Source of the DNA: Toxorhynchites rutilus septentrionalis
Taxonomy: Eukaryota > Arthropoda > Insecta > Diptera > Culicidae
DNA: 64,000 nt
Direction: 5' to 3'
Assembly (NCBI RefSeq): GCF_029784135.1
Contig: NC_073746.1
Coordinates: forward strand, 224,577,882-224,641,881
Positions 10,377-21,149 of the stretch are shown here, in pieces; position 1 is the first letter of the stretch; each line of letters begins with the position of its first letter. The notes below the pieces were generated by a model that saw only the letters and a program-made list of their open reading frames with translations, was not told where the DNA came from and did not search any database. A program made the position numbers and the translations under genes.

Positions 10377-12030
10377 ATGGCTTCTAGTAGCTCCGGGCCT
10401 CCGGGAGGCCGGGCTACAAACTTCTACGAGGGCAGGCCTACCGAAGCCACCGCTCCACTATGGGCGGACCCCTCAAATGGCAACCTTCAAATACTGCTTC
10501 TCAGAGCTACAGGAGACAAGGTGCTTCCAACGAACCCCTTCACCGTGAGCAAAACCATCAATGCAGTTGCAAAAGATTTCAACAGCGCAAAACCACAGCG
10601 CGATGAAAAGAAGAAACTGCAATACATCTTGACAACTAGGGACGAGGATGTTGTCGGTAAGTTGCTTTCTATTACTAAACTAATAGACAACACCCCTGTA
10701 GAGGTGATCTTCCACCCAACTTTGAACCAACGCAAATGCGTTGTAACATGTAGAGACGTAATCGATTTAAAAAACGAAGAACTAGCGAAAGAGCTTTCCG
10801 ATCAGAAAGTGATCGACGTTAAGCGCATAACCAGAAAAGACGGAGAATCCATTATTCCTACACCAACACTAATCCTCACAATTCGCGGAACCGTTGTTCC
10901 CGAATTCATATATTTTGGCTTCATTCGCGCTGGGACTCGGAACTACTATCCGAACCCCATTCTTCTTCTTCTTCTTCAATGGCACTTACGTTCCTAGAGG
11001 AACCTCGCCGTCTCAACGTAGTATTACTTGCGTCATTTTTATTAAGTACTTAGTTGAGATTTCTATGCCAAATAACACGCCTTGAATGCATTTTGAGTGG
11101 CAAGCTCTAGAATACGCGTGATCACAATGCAAGTCGGAGGAAATTTCTTTGACGAAAAATTCCCCCGACCAGAACGGGAATCGAACCCGAACACCCGGCA
11201 TGTTAGTTATGACGCTAACCACTCGGCCAAGGGAGCACAATCCGAACCCCATGCAGTGCTTCAAATGTTTTAATTTTGGGCACACCAGCAAAAGATGCAA
11301 GCGCGAGGACCCGCTATGCAGAAACTACAGCAAAGAACATCCCAAAGACTTCGATTCTAAGATGTGCAACTCTCAAGCACTTTGCATCAATTGCCAAGGA
11401 AACCACTCCTCTTCTAGTAGGAAGTGTCCTAAATGGCTTGAAGAAAACGAAATAACTAGGACAAGAATAGATCGAGGAATCTCTCTTCCAACCTTTTCAA
11501 GCGTTTTACAAGATAGAATTAACAAAATACGGGCACCAATGGCCGGCTGCAAGTGCAAATGCAGCTGCGCCTCGGCCGCTTCGGCCGCTTCTAGTCGCGA
11601 AAGCACTCCCTCAGTTATGGACACAACCATGACCGAATCGTCTACCGAAAGTTCGACAACCGAATCAGATAGCGAATCGGTAATTTCAATGAATACATCC
11701 GAAGCCCCGAAAAAAAACAAAAGGAAAATAAATAAAGAATCATCTTCAGAATCAGAACAAAAATCTGAAGATGAAACCCAAATCAATAAAGAAAGAAAAA
11801 GAACAAAAAATGAACAAAGAACCACAACACCAACGAATAACAACAACACAACCATAACAAAAAACAGCAACAACAACGCACATCAAACAAAAAACAACAA
11901 CAACAACGTACATACATCAAAAAACAACAACACACACACAACAAACACCCCAAAGACCTCCACACCAAACAAGAACAACAACACCCCGAAGAAAGCTTCT
12001 CTTTCCAAGGGTAAAGGACAATCGAACTAA
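10377..12030 (+). pseudogene. ORF1 (gag-like) of retrotransposon 1, split by a SINE
   Basis: Starts at ATG 10377 (MASSSSGPPGGRATNF) and runs to NYYPNP at the SINE junction. It resumes at 11240 as PNPMQCFKCFNFGHTSKRC. Removing the SINE with one duplication gives an uninterrupted frame, so the SINE is the only obvious lesion. The N-terminal 190 residues look like the RRM-like part of LINE ORF1 proteins. CCHC knuckles follow (CFKCFNFGHTSKRC, CINCQGNHSSSSRKC). The tail is low complexity: a Cys-rich CKCKCSC patch, Ser/Thr/Glu runs, then Asn/Thr-rich repeats, ending at 12030. The product would be an RNA-binding chaperone of the retrotransposon RNP. Confidence 0.82.
10961..11239 (-). mobile_element. 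tRNA-derived SINE (Feilai-like), antisense within ORF1
   Basis: 279 bp flanked by a perfect 13-bp duplication ATCCGAACCCCAT (10948-10960 and 11240-11252). On the minus strand it begins with a tRNA-like head containing a Pol III A box (TGGCCGAGTGGTTAGCGTC) and B box (GGGTTCGATTCCCG). A tRNA-unrelated body follows, and it ends in (GAA)n. This is the architecture of the mosquito Feilai family. It appears complete and disrupts ORF1 of retrotransposon 1. Confidence 0.88.
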
Positions 12031-12107
12031 TCCTCTTTGGATAGTCCAAACACAATACGACTAAGACTTAGGAATTAGAGTTAAATCACTCTAACACATT
12101 CACTCCA

Positions 12108-15100
12108 ATACAGAAATTCGGGATACAATGGAATATCAGAAGTATCCGACAAAATATTTTAGAATTGAAAATGCTTATTTCGAGCTCCAATCCTAAAGTC
12201 ATAGCCCTTCAGGAAACTATGACACCAAACAACTTCGATAAAAATTTCATTCCAAAGTTCATCACATACCCTCAAAAAACGGAGTTGCAATCGCAATCAA
12301 AGATGGCACTCCACATGATCTTCTTCCCATTACCACTGATCTTCAGGCAGTGGTAGTGCGCATTAAACACCCCTCTCCAATCACCGTCGTTAGCATCTAC
12401 ATCACTTATGATTCCGATCCGAACACTCTACGCGGCCAACTGGACCATCTGTTCGCCCAACTTCCCGCCCCAATCATGCTTATGGGTGATTTCAACGCCC
12501 ACTCATACGCCTGGGGAGGTGCATACCTCGATCGAAAAGGATCCATCATTGAGGATTTCATATCCGACCATTCTCTTCTCCTTCTTAACAACGGCCAACA
12601 CACCAGAATCCATTATTCTGGTACTACTTCAGCCATCGATATCACTATAGTATCAGACAAACTATCTTCAAAACTTTCTTGGAACATCCACGATGATACT
12701 TGCGGAAGCGATCATTTTCCAATCTTCACTTCCTTCGGCCAAACTTCTCCAGAGTTTTCAACAAGGCCAAGATGGAAATTTGAATACGCTGACTGGGCTG
12801 GCTATCAGTTTGACATTAAAAACCGCCTCTCCGCTAAACGAGATTGGACAGCCAAGGAATTCTCCAAAGTTGTCCTAGAAGTTGCAATGGTGCACATCCC
12901 CAGAACCAGTGGCATCCCTGGCAGGAAATGTGTCCCATGGTGGTCGCCTGAGCTGAAGGCAGCGATCAAAGGTCGACGTAAGGCCCTACGCAAATTAAGA
13001 AAGGCCCATCCGGACAGCCCACTGAGACCCACTCTGCTTGCAGAGTTCCAAAGGGCTCGCAAAGAAGCTAAGACTGCTATCAACACAGCCAAGCACAACA
13101 GTTGGGTTAAATTCGTCAGCGAAATTAATCCCAACGCGTCAACAAAGGATTTATGGAGTAAGATTGGCAGGCTTCATGGAAAGAAAAGAAGCAAAGAATA
13201 TAATCTCCTAATTAACGGTCAATACACCAATGACCGGAAAATCATCGCTGAGGCGTTTGGAGATTTCTTTGCTTCCGCCTCCTCCAATCAAAACTACGAC
13301 CAAACCTTTCTAACCCACAAAACGGAATGCGAAAGAATTCCCATCGATTTTCATACCGATGTGGAATTTGACTTCAACAAAAACCTCTCCCTCAAAGAGC
13401 TCGATTGGGTACTGAACAAAGTCAAACAAGGATCCACAGGACCCGATGACATCAGCTACCCTATGCTTAAGAATCTACCCCATCTCGGGAAAAAAGCACT
13501 TCTGAAGCTCCTCAACAAAGTCTGGGACAGTGGAACCCTCCCCAGTTGCTGGAAAGAGGGTTTAATGATCTGTATCCCGAAACCAGACATGAACAATCAT
13601 CTTCTTGACAATTTCCGCCCCATCACTCTCCTAAGTTGTGTTGGGAAAGTCTTGGAAAAAATGATCAATCGACGCTTAACGACTTTTCTAGAGTCAAATA
13701 AGCTGATTGATCCCAGACAATTCGCATTCCGTGCGGGAAAAGGTACAGAAGATTGCCTTGTAGCAATCGAAAAAATCCTAGACGACGCAACTGAAAAATT
13801 ACACCACATTGATATTGTTTCCCTGGATTTATCCAAGGCCTTCGATCGGGCATGGAGGTACCCAGTGCTGAAAAGCCTTTTCGACTGGGGGATTCGTGGG
13901 AGGTTAGGTCTCTTCATTAAAAGTTTTCTAGAAAACCGGTCTTTCAAAACCGTTATTAACAACCACCAATCTTCTCTAAAAATCCCAGAAAACGGCTTCC
14001 CACAAGGCTCAGCACTTTCACCAACCCTCTTCAACATTGCCATGCAATCTCTATTCGAGATTATCCCGGACCATATAAAGATCATAGTCTATGCAGATGA
14101 CATCACTCTTATCTCTACGAGCTGCTTCGGCTTAATTCAGAGAAAGAGGCTTCAAAAAACCTTAGACTCCATCCAAAACTGGGCTCTAAAAACAGGTTTC
14201 AAACTTTCCCCGGAGAAATCCAAACACATACATATCGGAAAAGCTCTCAGAAGGAGAACCTATCTTCAGCTCAACAAAATCCCGATCCCTACAATGAGGA
14301 CATTGAAAATACTAGGGGTTACTTTCGACAAGAAACTCAACTTCCTATCACATTCCCAAAAGACCAAAATAGCCACCAGAAAAAAATTGAACATCATCAA
14401 GTCTATCGCAGGCAACCTAGCCTCTGGTCATAGAAAGACGTTGCTAAATGTTGTAAATGTTTGGTTGGTCCCACAAATCCTTTACGGAATAGGCACCTTC
14501 AGCCGTGGAGGGGACAAGGTGTTAAACACCATTCAACCAATTTACAATAAAGCAATTAGGCTCGCAATTGGCGCTTTTCCCACCAGTCCTACTCTTGCTG
14601 TAATGGCAGAAAGTGGGCAACTTCCCTTCACCCACCTGGTAACAAAAGCCATCACCAATAAAGCCATCCGTCACTTGTCACTCCCCGAAAGCGACCACAA
14701 TGTCCCATTAATACATAGAGCTAAAACATGGTTCAAAAATCTCACGAACAAAGATCTTCCCGATATATGTGAACGTTCATCTGCGACGGGAAGAAATTGG
14801 AACGTCAAACCGCCGAACATTAACCTTGAACTTCTCAAGGCAGTTCGAGCGGGAGACCCTTCTCCAAAAGTCAAAGCCTGCTTCAATAACCTCGTTGCAT
14901 CCAATTTTCAAATCAACCACCAGGTATACACAGATGGTTCAGTCAGTGCCGATGGAGTTGGATGTGGAATCTTTGAGAGTAGATACACTGGTAGCTTTTC
15001 TCTTCCACCGCAATGCTCCATCTTCAGTGCGGAAGCTTTCGCCCTTTTAATAGCTACCCAAGAATGCACCCATGAGTTTCTTCCTACCACAATATTCTCA

Positions 15101-15700
15101 GACTCAGCTAGCTGTCTCCACGATCTTCTAAGTGGAAACAGCAAACACCCATGGATTAAGCAAACAGAAGAGGCTGCTTCAAATAAAAACATCTCCTTCT
15201 GCTGGGTTCCTGGTCACTCAGGAATCCGCGGAAACACAGCCGCCGACATACTGGCCGGCAAGGGCAGCAAAATAGAACCCCCAGACATGCCCTGTCCTCC
15301 ATCTGACATTGTCCGCTGGGTAAAACAGCAAGTCCGTGAAAGTTGGGACATAGGTTGGATAAACAGCCGTCCCACTCATCTTCACAAAATTAAAAATTCC
15401 ACTCTCCCTTGGGAGGACCGTCTCAATAGTAGGGAAAGGCAAGTCCTTACCCGTCTTCGAATTGGGCACACTAACTTCACCCACTCACACTTGTTCTGCA
15501 GAGCCGAAAAACCCCAATGTGCTTGCAACGAAGCTCTGGTTTCCGTTAGCCATCTTTTACTTGAATGTCAACATACCAAAGATGCTCGAGTCCGACACAA
15601 CATAGGTCAGAGTCTCCGAGATATCCTCAGTAGAGACGAGACCCAAGAAACCAATTTAATTGCGTTTCTGAAAGAAACCGACTTCTTTGGTAAAATCTAA
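12108..15700 (+). pseudogene. ORF2 (endonuclease, RT, RNase H) of retrotransposon 1
   Basis: The related element has ATG here; this copy has ATA at 12108-12110, so the start is lost. Coding follows through IQWNIRS, then shifts frame near 12280 where a few codons are missing. From there one frame stays open to 15700 (1116 codons counted from 12350). Visible motifs: endonuclease MGDFNAHSYAWGG (about 12480) and GSDHFPIF; RT FRPITLLSCVGKVLEKM (13612), LDLSKAFDRAW (13826), FPQGSALSPTLFN (13996), YADDITLIS (14089); RNase H YTDGSVS (14927), SAEAFALL, FSDSASCL and GHSGIRGNTAADILAGK (15208 on); and a C-terminal Cys/His cluster QCACNEALVSVSHLLLEC. The RT-RNase H part looks intact, so decay is recent. 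Confidence 0.88.
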
Positions 15701-16480
15701 ATAGAAATACTAAATACCTTGGAAATTGCTTATTAAAGTTCGCCACTTCACAGTCATGTATGCGTGTTTATGTGTGTATACACATGTATGTACGGGTCGG
15801 AAGGAAGGTATTCATACATGTATATACACGCATTCAATAATAATAAATAACAAATAATATAATATATACTTTCATACCCACATCTATCTTCTATCCATTA
15901 CATTATACTTTAATCAACTTCCTATTCCTACAGCCACACTCACCAAGGAGGATAAATTCATTAAATAAACCTCTCCATTTTTCAGCTATACTATATACCA
16001 TTAAATTCAAAACCACTATATATTATTATCTATTCAAACTGTATTTCATTTCATTTCACTCCACCTCACACCCACTCCTCCCTTCTTTCCTTCCCATACC
16101 ACTCCCACCCCCTCCCACTCCTCTAATCCCACCCAAATCCTTTCCACTCCTTTCCTTCCTATCCTCCTGAGAAGGGCCGTTTTGTTTTTTGGCATTGGAA
16201 CACGCCTTTCGCTGGGTCACTTGTGCTTCGTTAATGCTTTGGTCCTCGGATCAGTAAATTTTTACTTTTCTTTACAGCATATATTAAATATCTTATGAAG
16301 CATAGGATCCCTTCCTACCTTCTTCTTTAACCGAGAGTCGAGCGGACAGATCTGATGAGTAATTTTTTTTGGTTTCCCTTTCGCCAGTCCCCTCTGGGCT
16401 GGTTTTATTGTGGCTCTTCACTGGGCTAGAGGCGAATGAACTGCAAAGTTTAAAGCCTCTTAAAAACAAAGAAAGAAGAA
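15701..16480 (+). other. 3' UTR of retrotransposon 1
   Basis: Contains a TATG/TGTG-rich stretch (15755-15830) and a pyrimidine-rich block with C-runs (about 16050-16150). It ends with AGAGGCGAATGAACTG, TAAAGCCTCTTAAAA and an AG-rich tail. Equivalent blocks occur in the same order in retrotransposon 2, suggesting selection or recent common descent of the 3' recognition region. Confidence 0.7.
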
Positions 16481-17880
16481 GTGAGACACATTCATTTTTC
16501 GTGAGGACATCGACAAGACAACATCGTTGCCTAACGTGCTGGAGGAGGTGGACGGCGAAGGATCGACACATACACGTGCAGAATTCTTTCCGTTTGGATG
16601 CCATTCAGCATCGAGAAAGTTCCGGAAAGATCTAATCATTGCTGGAAAATAGTCTGCCAGTTCCTCTGGGAATTCAAAAATACATTCATGTGAAAGAGTT
16701 TATTTGAATGTTTTCTATCCGTGTAACACTGTGACCAAATATTTTTCAGTCAAGTACTATTAACAGGTGGTTATCGAGTTAGTATTAACCACTGGTGGAC
16801 TTCCGAAATTGAGGAAAATGTGGAAATATCTAATCGTTACTGAAAATAATCTGCTAGTTCCTCTTGGAATTTAAAAATACATTCATGTGAAAGAGTTTAT
16901 TTGAATGTTTTCTATCCGTGTAACACTGTGACCAAATATTTTTCAGTCAAGTACTATTAACAGGTGGTTATCGAGTTAGTATTAACCACTGGTGGACTTC
17001 CGAAATTGAGGAAAATGTGGAAATATCTAATCGTTACTGAAAATAATCTGCTAGTTCCTCTTGGAATTTAAAAATACATTCATGTGAAAGAGTTTATTTG
17101 AATGTTTTCTATCCATGTAACACTGTGACCAAGTACATTTGGTTGTGTGATTTTTCAATCAATCGCAATCAACAGGATAGCCTCAGAAGATTATTCTTCC
17201 CCATCAGTAGGATATTTCCGTATCCAATATTGTATGCGCCCGCAATCGATTATTGCTCAGTCGCCGAAAGTTCCGAGCTCAGAGAGTTCATTCCCGTCTA
17301 GTTTGCCTTCCAAATTGCCATCGTAAACCACACCTTCTCTCGATTCAATCACACACAAAAAGCATACTTAAGCGATATTCTGGTGGTGAGACACATTCAT
17401 TTTTCGTGAGGACATCGACAAGACACCATCGTTGCCTAACGTGCTGGAGGAGGTGAACGGCGAAGGATCGACACATACACGCGCAGAATTCTTTCCGTTT
17501 GGATGCCATTGAGCATCGAGAAAGTTCCGGAAAGATCTAATCATTGCTGGAAAATGATCTGCCAGTTCCTCTGGGAATTTGAAAATACATTCATGTGAAA
17601 GAGTTTATTTTAATGTTTTCTATCCATGTAACACTGTGACCAAATATTTTTCAATCAAGTACTATTAACAGGTGGTTATCGAGTTAGTATTAACCACTGG
17701 TGGGCTTCCAGTATCGAGGAAAATGTGGAAATATCTAATCGTTGCTGGAAAATAATCTGCCAGTTCCCCTTGGAATTGAAAATTACATTCAAGCGAAAGA
17801 GTTTATTTTAATGTTTTCTATCCATAAAATATCCATATAATACATTTGGGTTTGTGATTTGTCAATCAAGTACAGTTAGC
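16481..17880 (+). repeat. Tandem satellite-like units inside repeat A (right part)
   Basis: Resumes the long unit exactly at GTGAGACACATTCATTTTTC. Several short units follow (two adjacent ones, starting near 16640 and 16840, are almost identical at a 197-bp period), then a further long and short unit. Confidence 0.85.
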
Positions 17881-18114
17881 AGGTTAGCTTCTGAAGATTA
17901 TTCTTCAGAACACGGTTTTTCGTATCCTATATTGGATGCATAAAACCTTGTACCTCCAACGTAACGCTCTCGTTTTCGAAGTCCCCCAAATATTCATTTA
18001 TTCATTCATTCAGAATGGATTTAGATTCAACTTCGAACAAATGATCTCTAAATCAACTATAGTCCTACGTCACCCTTGCGGTTATACCATAGATATAACC
18101 CACTTCCTGTTTTT
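17881..18114 (+). repeat. Right terminal region of repeat A
   Basis: Contains GGATGCATAAAACCTTGT, the reverse complement of the shared TTCGAAAACGAGAGCGTTACG motif, an ATTCATTTATTCATTCATTC run and CCATAGATATAACCCACTTC, ending in CCTG(T)n. The same block, inverted, starts copies C and D and also ends copy B. Confidence 0.8.
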
Positions 18115-18562
18115 CAACTAAAAACATCAATTTTTGTATTCAACCAAAATTCTAGTTCTACTGAAAAAATGACCAACAGATACTAAAGAATAGTTCATTC
18201 TGAGTTTAAAAGAGATTCTGTAACGAATTGAAGTCGAAGAAACAAGGGAAGTCCAGGAAATATGTGAACATCCATAAGGTCTCGGTTTTACCCTGATTTC
18301 CCCTACCTTAAAAATGTTCTAACCTATGCGCACAATGTGCTTTCGATAGAGCATATTCGCCATATAATACCACAAGCAGACAAATCTCAGGTGCAGTCTT
18401 ATTCGTAAAGTAATGGTCCAATGAGGCATGCTGGGTAATTTTCCAAAAACTACGATAGAGAATATCCAAATTAAACGTTCGCATGAGAAGTTTTTAAATT
18501 ACATACCAAAAATACCATTGTTGTTTGAACGCAATTTTTGATTATTATTTCTCATTTCATAG

Positions 18563-19078
18563 GACGAGTACTGCCTCAGCGTATCGAAAAACATATTTGT
18601 CAGTAGATGGGAAAAGGCTAGATTAGTACAAATGGCACAAGTGATTAGTAATCGCCACGAAGAACTGCGAGAGAGCACATGCAACGCGGAAGTGGAAATG
18701 CGGAGTGCATTAGAAGCCGCTGTTTTAGTTGACCATTTCTACACGGCGCAGCACTGTAAGGTTCAGCAAGATTGTGACATTTGGATGGAACGATTTGAAC
18801 GTGAACTGAAAGAGCTGGAGGGACGTTTGCAAAAAGTAAGAACTGCGAAAAAACAGTGGGAGCAACTGAAGATAGAATTTGAATTTGAAAAGGAGGAAAT
18901 TGAACGGTTGGAGCGGTTGGAGGTTGAGTATCCCGAACAAATTAAGGACACGGAAGCGTGGCTGGAGAACGTGTTGATAATCAAGGTGAAGCAAAGACCT
19001 AAAAAGGGTACGAAGAGAAAAAACAAGAAGAAGAGTGGCAACAAACGAAAGCTCCTGGGGAAACGAAAGAAGAAATAA
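18563..19078 (+). CDS. Terminal exon of a coiled-coil protein, dynein regulatory complex subunit 9 (IQCG)-like candidate
   Basis: A polypyrimidine tract with CATTTCATAG ends at 18562. The frame is open from 18563 (DEYCLSVSK...) to TAA at 19076-19078, about 171 codons; an internal Met is at 18632. AATAAA (19074-19079) overlaps the stop codon, so a poly(A) site is nearby. The protein is an almost continuous charged coiled coil (WEKARLVQ, CDIWMERFERELKELEGRL, EFEKEEIERLERLE) ending in a lysine-rich tail (KKGTKRKNKKKSGNKRK). The WEKAR start, the WMERF segment and the basic tail resemble the C-terminus of DRC9/IQCG, an axonemal nexin-dynein regulatory complex subunit. I see no IQ motif, and the identification is from memory without alignment. 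Upstream exons would lie beyond the transposon-rich intron. Confidence 0.5.
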   Translation, partial: DEYCLSVSKNIFVSRWEKARLVQMAQVISNRHEELRESTCNAEVEMRSALEAAVLVDHFYTAQHCKVQQDCDIWMERFERELKELEGRLQKVRTAKKQWEQLKIEFEFEKEEIERLERLEVEYPEQIKDTEAWLENVLIIKVKQRPKKGTKRKNKKKSGNKRKLLGKRKKK

Positions 19079-19679
19079 AATGTTGAATATCTGTTACAAA
19101 CTGGATGCTCTGTGAAATGCGTTAAACCGCATAGATGTTCACTAATTACTCTAATTACAAAACCAACAGATTACTGATTTACTCACTAATTACGAAACCT
19201 GATTTATATTTGCCACTTAATGAATCACCTATCAATGAGTATTATTCCGTGCGATAAATCAATTATCCTCCGGTATTGATTAAATGTCCGCATCACTACT
19301 CCTGCAGAGCGGTTGTGATAGAGATCGCATTGTTTGTCGTTCTTCCACCCAGCAACTACAAAGCACCACGCAGTGTATTCACAGAACGATAGAAATCAGT
19401 GTGGCTCTGACGTTTTGAAGTGCCTTTTGGTTTGCCGTTGATTTTGTTAAATTGGCACCGTTGGTTCGCCTCTATTGGGGTTTATGCAGGATTCATGTTA
19501 GACCCTACTCTGATGCACTAATAATCACAAATTTGTAAATCCATTTCGATGAACTGAATTTACTCTACTCAAGTGATACTGTTGTCCCATTACATGCAAT
19601 AGTTCAATTAGTAAATTATGTAATTGCACGAGTAGTAAGAACTTGACCTATTTGGTGAAGGATACCAGGGCAGAACATG
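19079..19679. other. Intergenic, no gene seen
   Basis: AT-rich sequence after the candidate terminal exon. No coding frame, RNA gene or recognisable mobile element seen before the ITmD37E transposon. Confidence 0.5.
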
Positions 19680-19681
19680 TA

Positions 19682-20977
19682 AAGTCTGCTTCATTTAATA
19701 TTGGAACACAAACAATTGCGTGTAGTTCAGTCATTTATTAACGAATTCATAATTTGTTTTTCATACAAATGTAGCATTTTCTTTACTCTTTCATAAAAAA
19801 AAAAATTTTCCTTGCTGTTTCGAAGAAATTCTCGTACTTTTCCCGTAATACGGCACATTAGGCGGCGCACACCCTTTTCGTCCACCGTTTTGGCGATTTG
19901 ATTCCACCAGTTCTTCATTTGAGTCATGTTCCTAACAAGTTTTCCCTTTGCCTTAAGCCTCCGCTTCGTGATTGCCCAGTATTTCTCTATCGGCCGGAAC
20001 TGGGGGCAGTTTGGGGGGTTGAGGTCCTTCGGTATTACGCTGACCCCGTTCGTTGCGTACCATTCCATAACCGTTTTGCTGTAATGGCAGCTTGCGAGGT
20101 CCGGCCAAAACATTACTGGACGGTCGTGGGCACGAATAAACGGCAGAATCCGTTTCTGTAGGCACTCTTTTTTGTAGACTTCTGATGTCATTGTCTTGTC
20201 AGTGAGAAAGACTTTGGTTTTCTGTCCACAACTGCATATCCCCTGCCAAATCATGTACTTACGGGCGAATTTATCCGCAAACACGAACTTAAATTTTGCA
20301 GGTACATCCCCCCGAGCCGTCGCCAAATAAAAATTTTGACCTGGGATTTGCCCAAAGTCCGCCTTCACGTAGGTCTCATCGTCGATCAGAATACATCCGT
20401 CGAACTTGGTCAGCACTTGGTCGTACAGCTTTCGAGCACGGATTCTGGCCACATTGTTCTGCTTCAGCGTCCGATTTGGCTGTTTGCTGGCTCGGAATGA
20501 CCTTATTCCTTCCCGGAGACGAATTCGTCGCACCGTACTGTGAGCGGTCTGGAACTTATTGGCCAAATCGCGGTCTGAAAGATTGGGATTCCTCTTGACG
20601 GCCTTGATGACTTTCCCACGCAGTTTCCGGTCGACAGTTCCACTCCGACGCTTCGAATGCGGCTTCCGAGCCGTCGTCAATGTTTCCTTGTACTGCTTGA
20701 TAACACGCCATACGGTATTTCTGGGCATTTTAAGCTGTTTAGCTAGCTTAGATGCCGACAACAATGGATTTTCAAGAAAACTGTGCACAATTTTATCTCT
20801 CCGTTCGGCTTCCATGGCGGTTGTTTACAAAATGCTATCGTTTGGTGTTATGACATAAATACATGGTGAAAGGTAATGAATTTCCCGACACGTGGGTGAA
20901 AAAAGTTTCCAAATCCGTCCACTAGGAGTGCCACAATGAGCAAAAGAATTTGTTCCAATATTAAATGAAGCAGACTT
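19682..20977 (-). mobile_element. Complete ITmD37E (IS630-Tc1-mariner) transposon
   Basis: 1296 bp bounded by 27-bp perfect terminal inverted repeats (19682-19708 and 20951-20977), beginning AAGTCTGCTTCATTTAATAT. TA dinucleotides at 19680-19681 and 20978-20979 are the target duplication. It encodes one uninterrupted transposase. Perfect ends, a full ORF and a clear TA duplication make it a structurally autonomous candidate. It lies between two possible host exons. Confidence 0.93.
19727..20815 (-). CDS. ITmD37E transposase, apparently intact (362 aa)
   Basis: Minus-strand ORF from ATG at 20815 to the stop at 19727. Residues 1-110 hold two helix-turn-helix regions (SASKLAKQLKMPRNTVWRVI; LSDRDLANKFQTAHSTVRRI) that would bind the terminal repeats. 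The catalytic triad is DD37E. The first Asp is in LIDDETYVKAD (about residue 142), the second in MFWPDLASCHYS (about residue 236), and exactly 37 residues separate it from the Glu in RPIEKYW. The length is normal for the family and I see no frameshift or stop. The enzyme would cut and paste the element into TA sites in the nucleus. The ATG chosen is the first in frame inside the repeats. Confidence 0.93.
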   Translation of the reverse strand: MEAERRDKIVHSFLENPLLSASKLAKQLKMPRNTVWRVIKQYKETLTTARKPHSKRRSGTVDRKLRGKVIKAVKRNPNLSDRDLANKFQTAHSTVRRIRLREGIRSFRASKQPNRTLKQNNVARIRARKLYDQVLTKFDGCILIDDETYVKADFGQIPGQNFYLATARGDVPAKFKFVFADKFARKYMIWQGICSCGQKTKVFLTDKTMTSEVYKKECLQKRILPFIRAHDRPVMFWPDLASCHYSKTVMEWYATNGVSVIPKDLNPPNCPQFRPIEKYWAITKRRLKAKGKLVRNMTQMKNWWNQIAKTVDEKGVRRLMCRITGKVREFLRNSKENFFFYERVKKMLHLYEKQIMNSLIND

Positions 20978-21149
20978 TAGCTCCAAATTTAACAGACAAT
21001 TCAATATATTTCGAACGCTGGATGAGAAAGCATCATCTGAGGGTGTAGGTTGCGATGATTGAATTATCACTATTACGCCCCAGTTGGAACGGTCGTTAGC
21101 TGTCGATAAAACATGCAGATAGGAGGGTGGCGAATTCCTGCTGGCATAC

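Larger units (their letters stand above)
9842..16480 (+). mobile_element. I-superfamily retrotransposon 1 (Loner/Outcast/I-like), inserted in repeat A
   Basis: A near full-length LINE of 6639 bp: 5' UTR (9842-10376) with a GC-rich stretch, ORF1, ORF2 with endonuclease, RT and RNase H, and a 3' UTR ending in a GAAGAA-type tail. It lies between 11-bp direct repeats of the target GTGAGACACAT. Six extra bases (CAAAAA) at the 5' junction look like non-templated or template-jump sequence. ORF1 is split by a SINE; ORF2 has lost its ATG and has a frameshift near 12280. It is the larger of two related elements sitting at the same site of this repeat family. Confidence 0.88.
7843..18114 (+). mobile_element. 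Composite repeat copy A, split by a retrotransposon
   Basis: The left end is TTTTGACGTAGGACTACGTC (from 7843); the right end at 18114 is the complement of AAAAACAGGAAGTGGGTTAT. Reading inward from each end, both termini carry TGACGTAGGACTA and then TTCGAAAACGARAGCGTTACG, so they are diverged inverted repeats. The interior alternates a unit of about 197 bp (with GTGGTTA...TAACCAC arms) and a unit of about 330 bp. No transposase is encoded, which suggests a non-autonomous DNA element that accumulated satellite-like repeats. A retrotransposon occupies 9842-16480. No clear flanking duplication was found for this copy. Confidence 0.7.

Noticed and set aside
11176..11237. Possible genuine tRNA gene (A and B boxes, antisense)
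   Set aside because: The head is followed by a SINE body and (GAA)n tail and flanked by a 13-bp duplication; the acceptor stem is not completed. It is a SINE, as is the copy at 22521.
11373..12055. Leu/Phe/Cys-rich minus-strand frames
   Set aside because: Shadows of the Asn/Thr/Ser-rich ORF1 tail on the plus strand.
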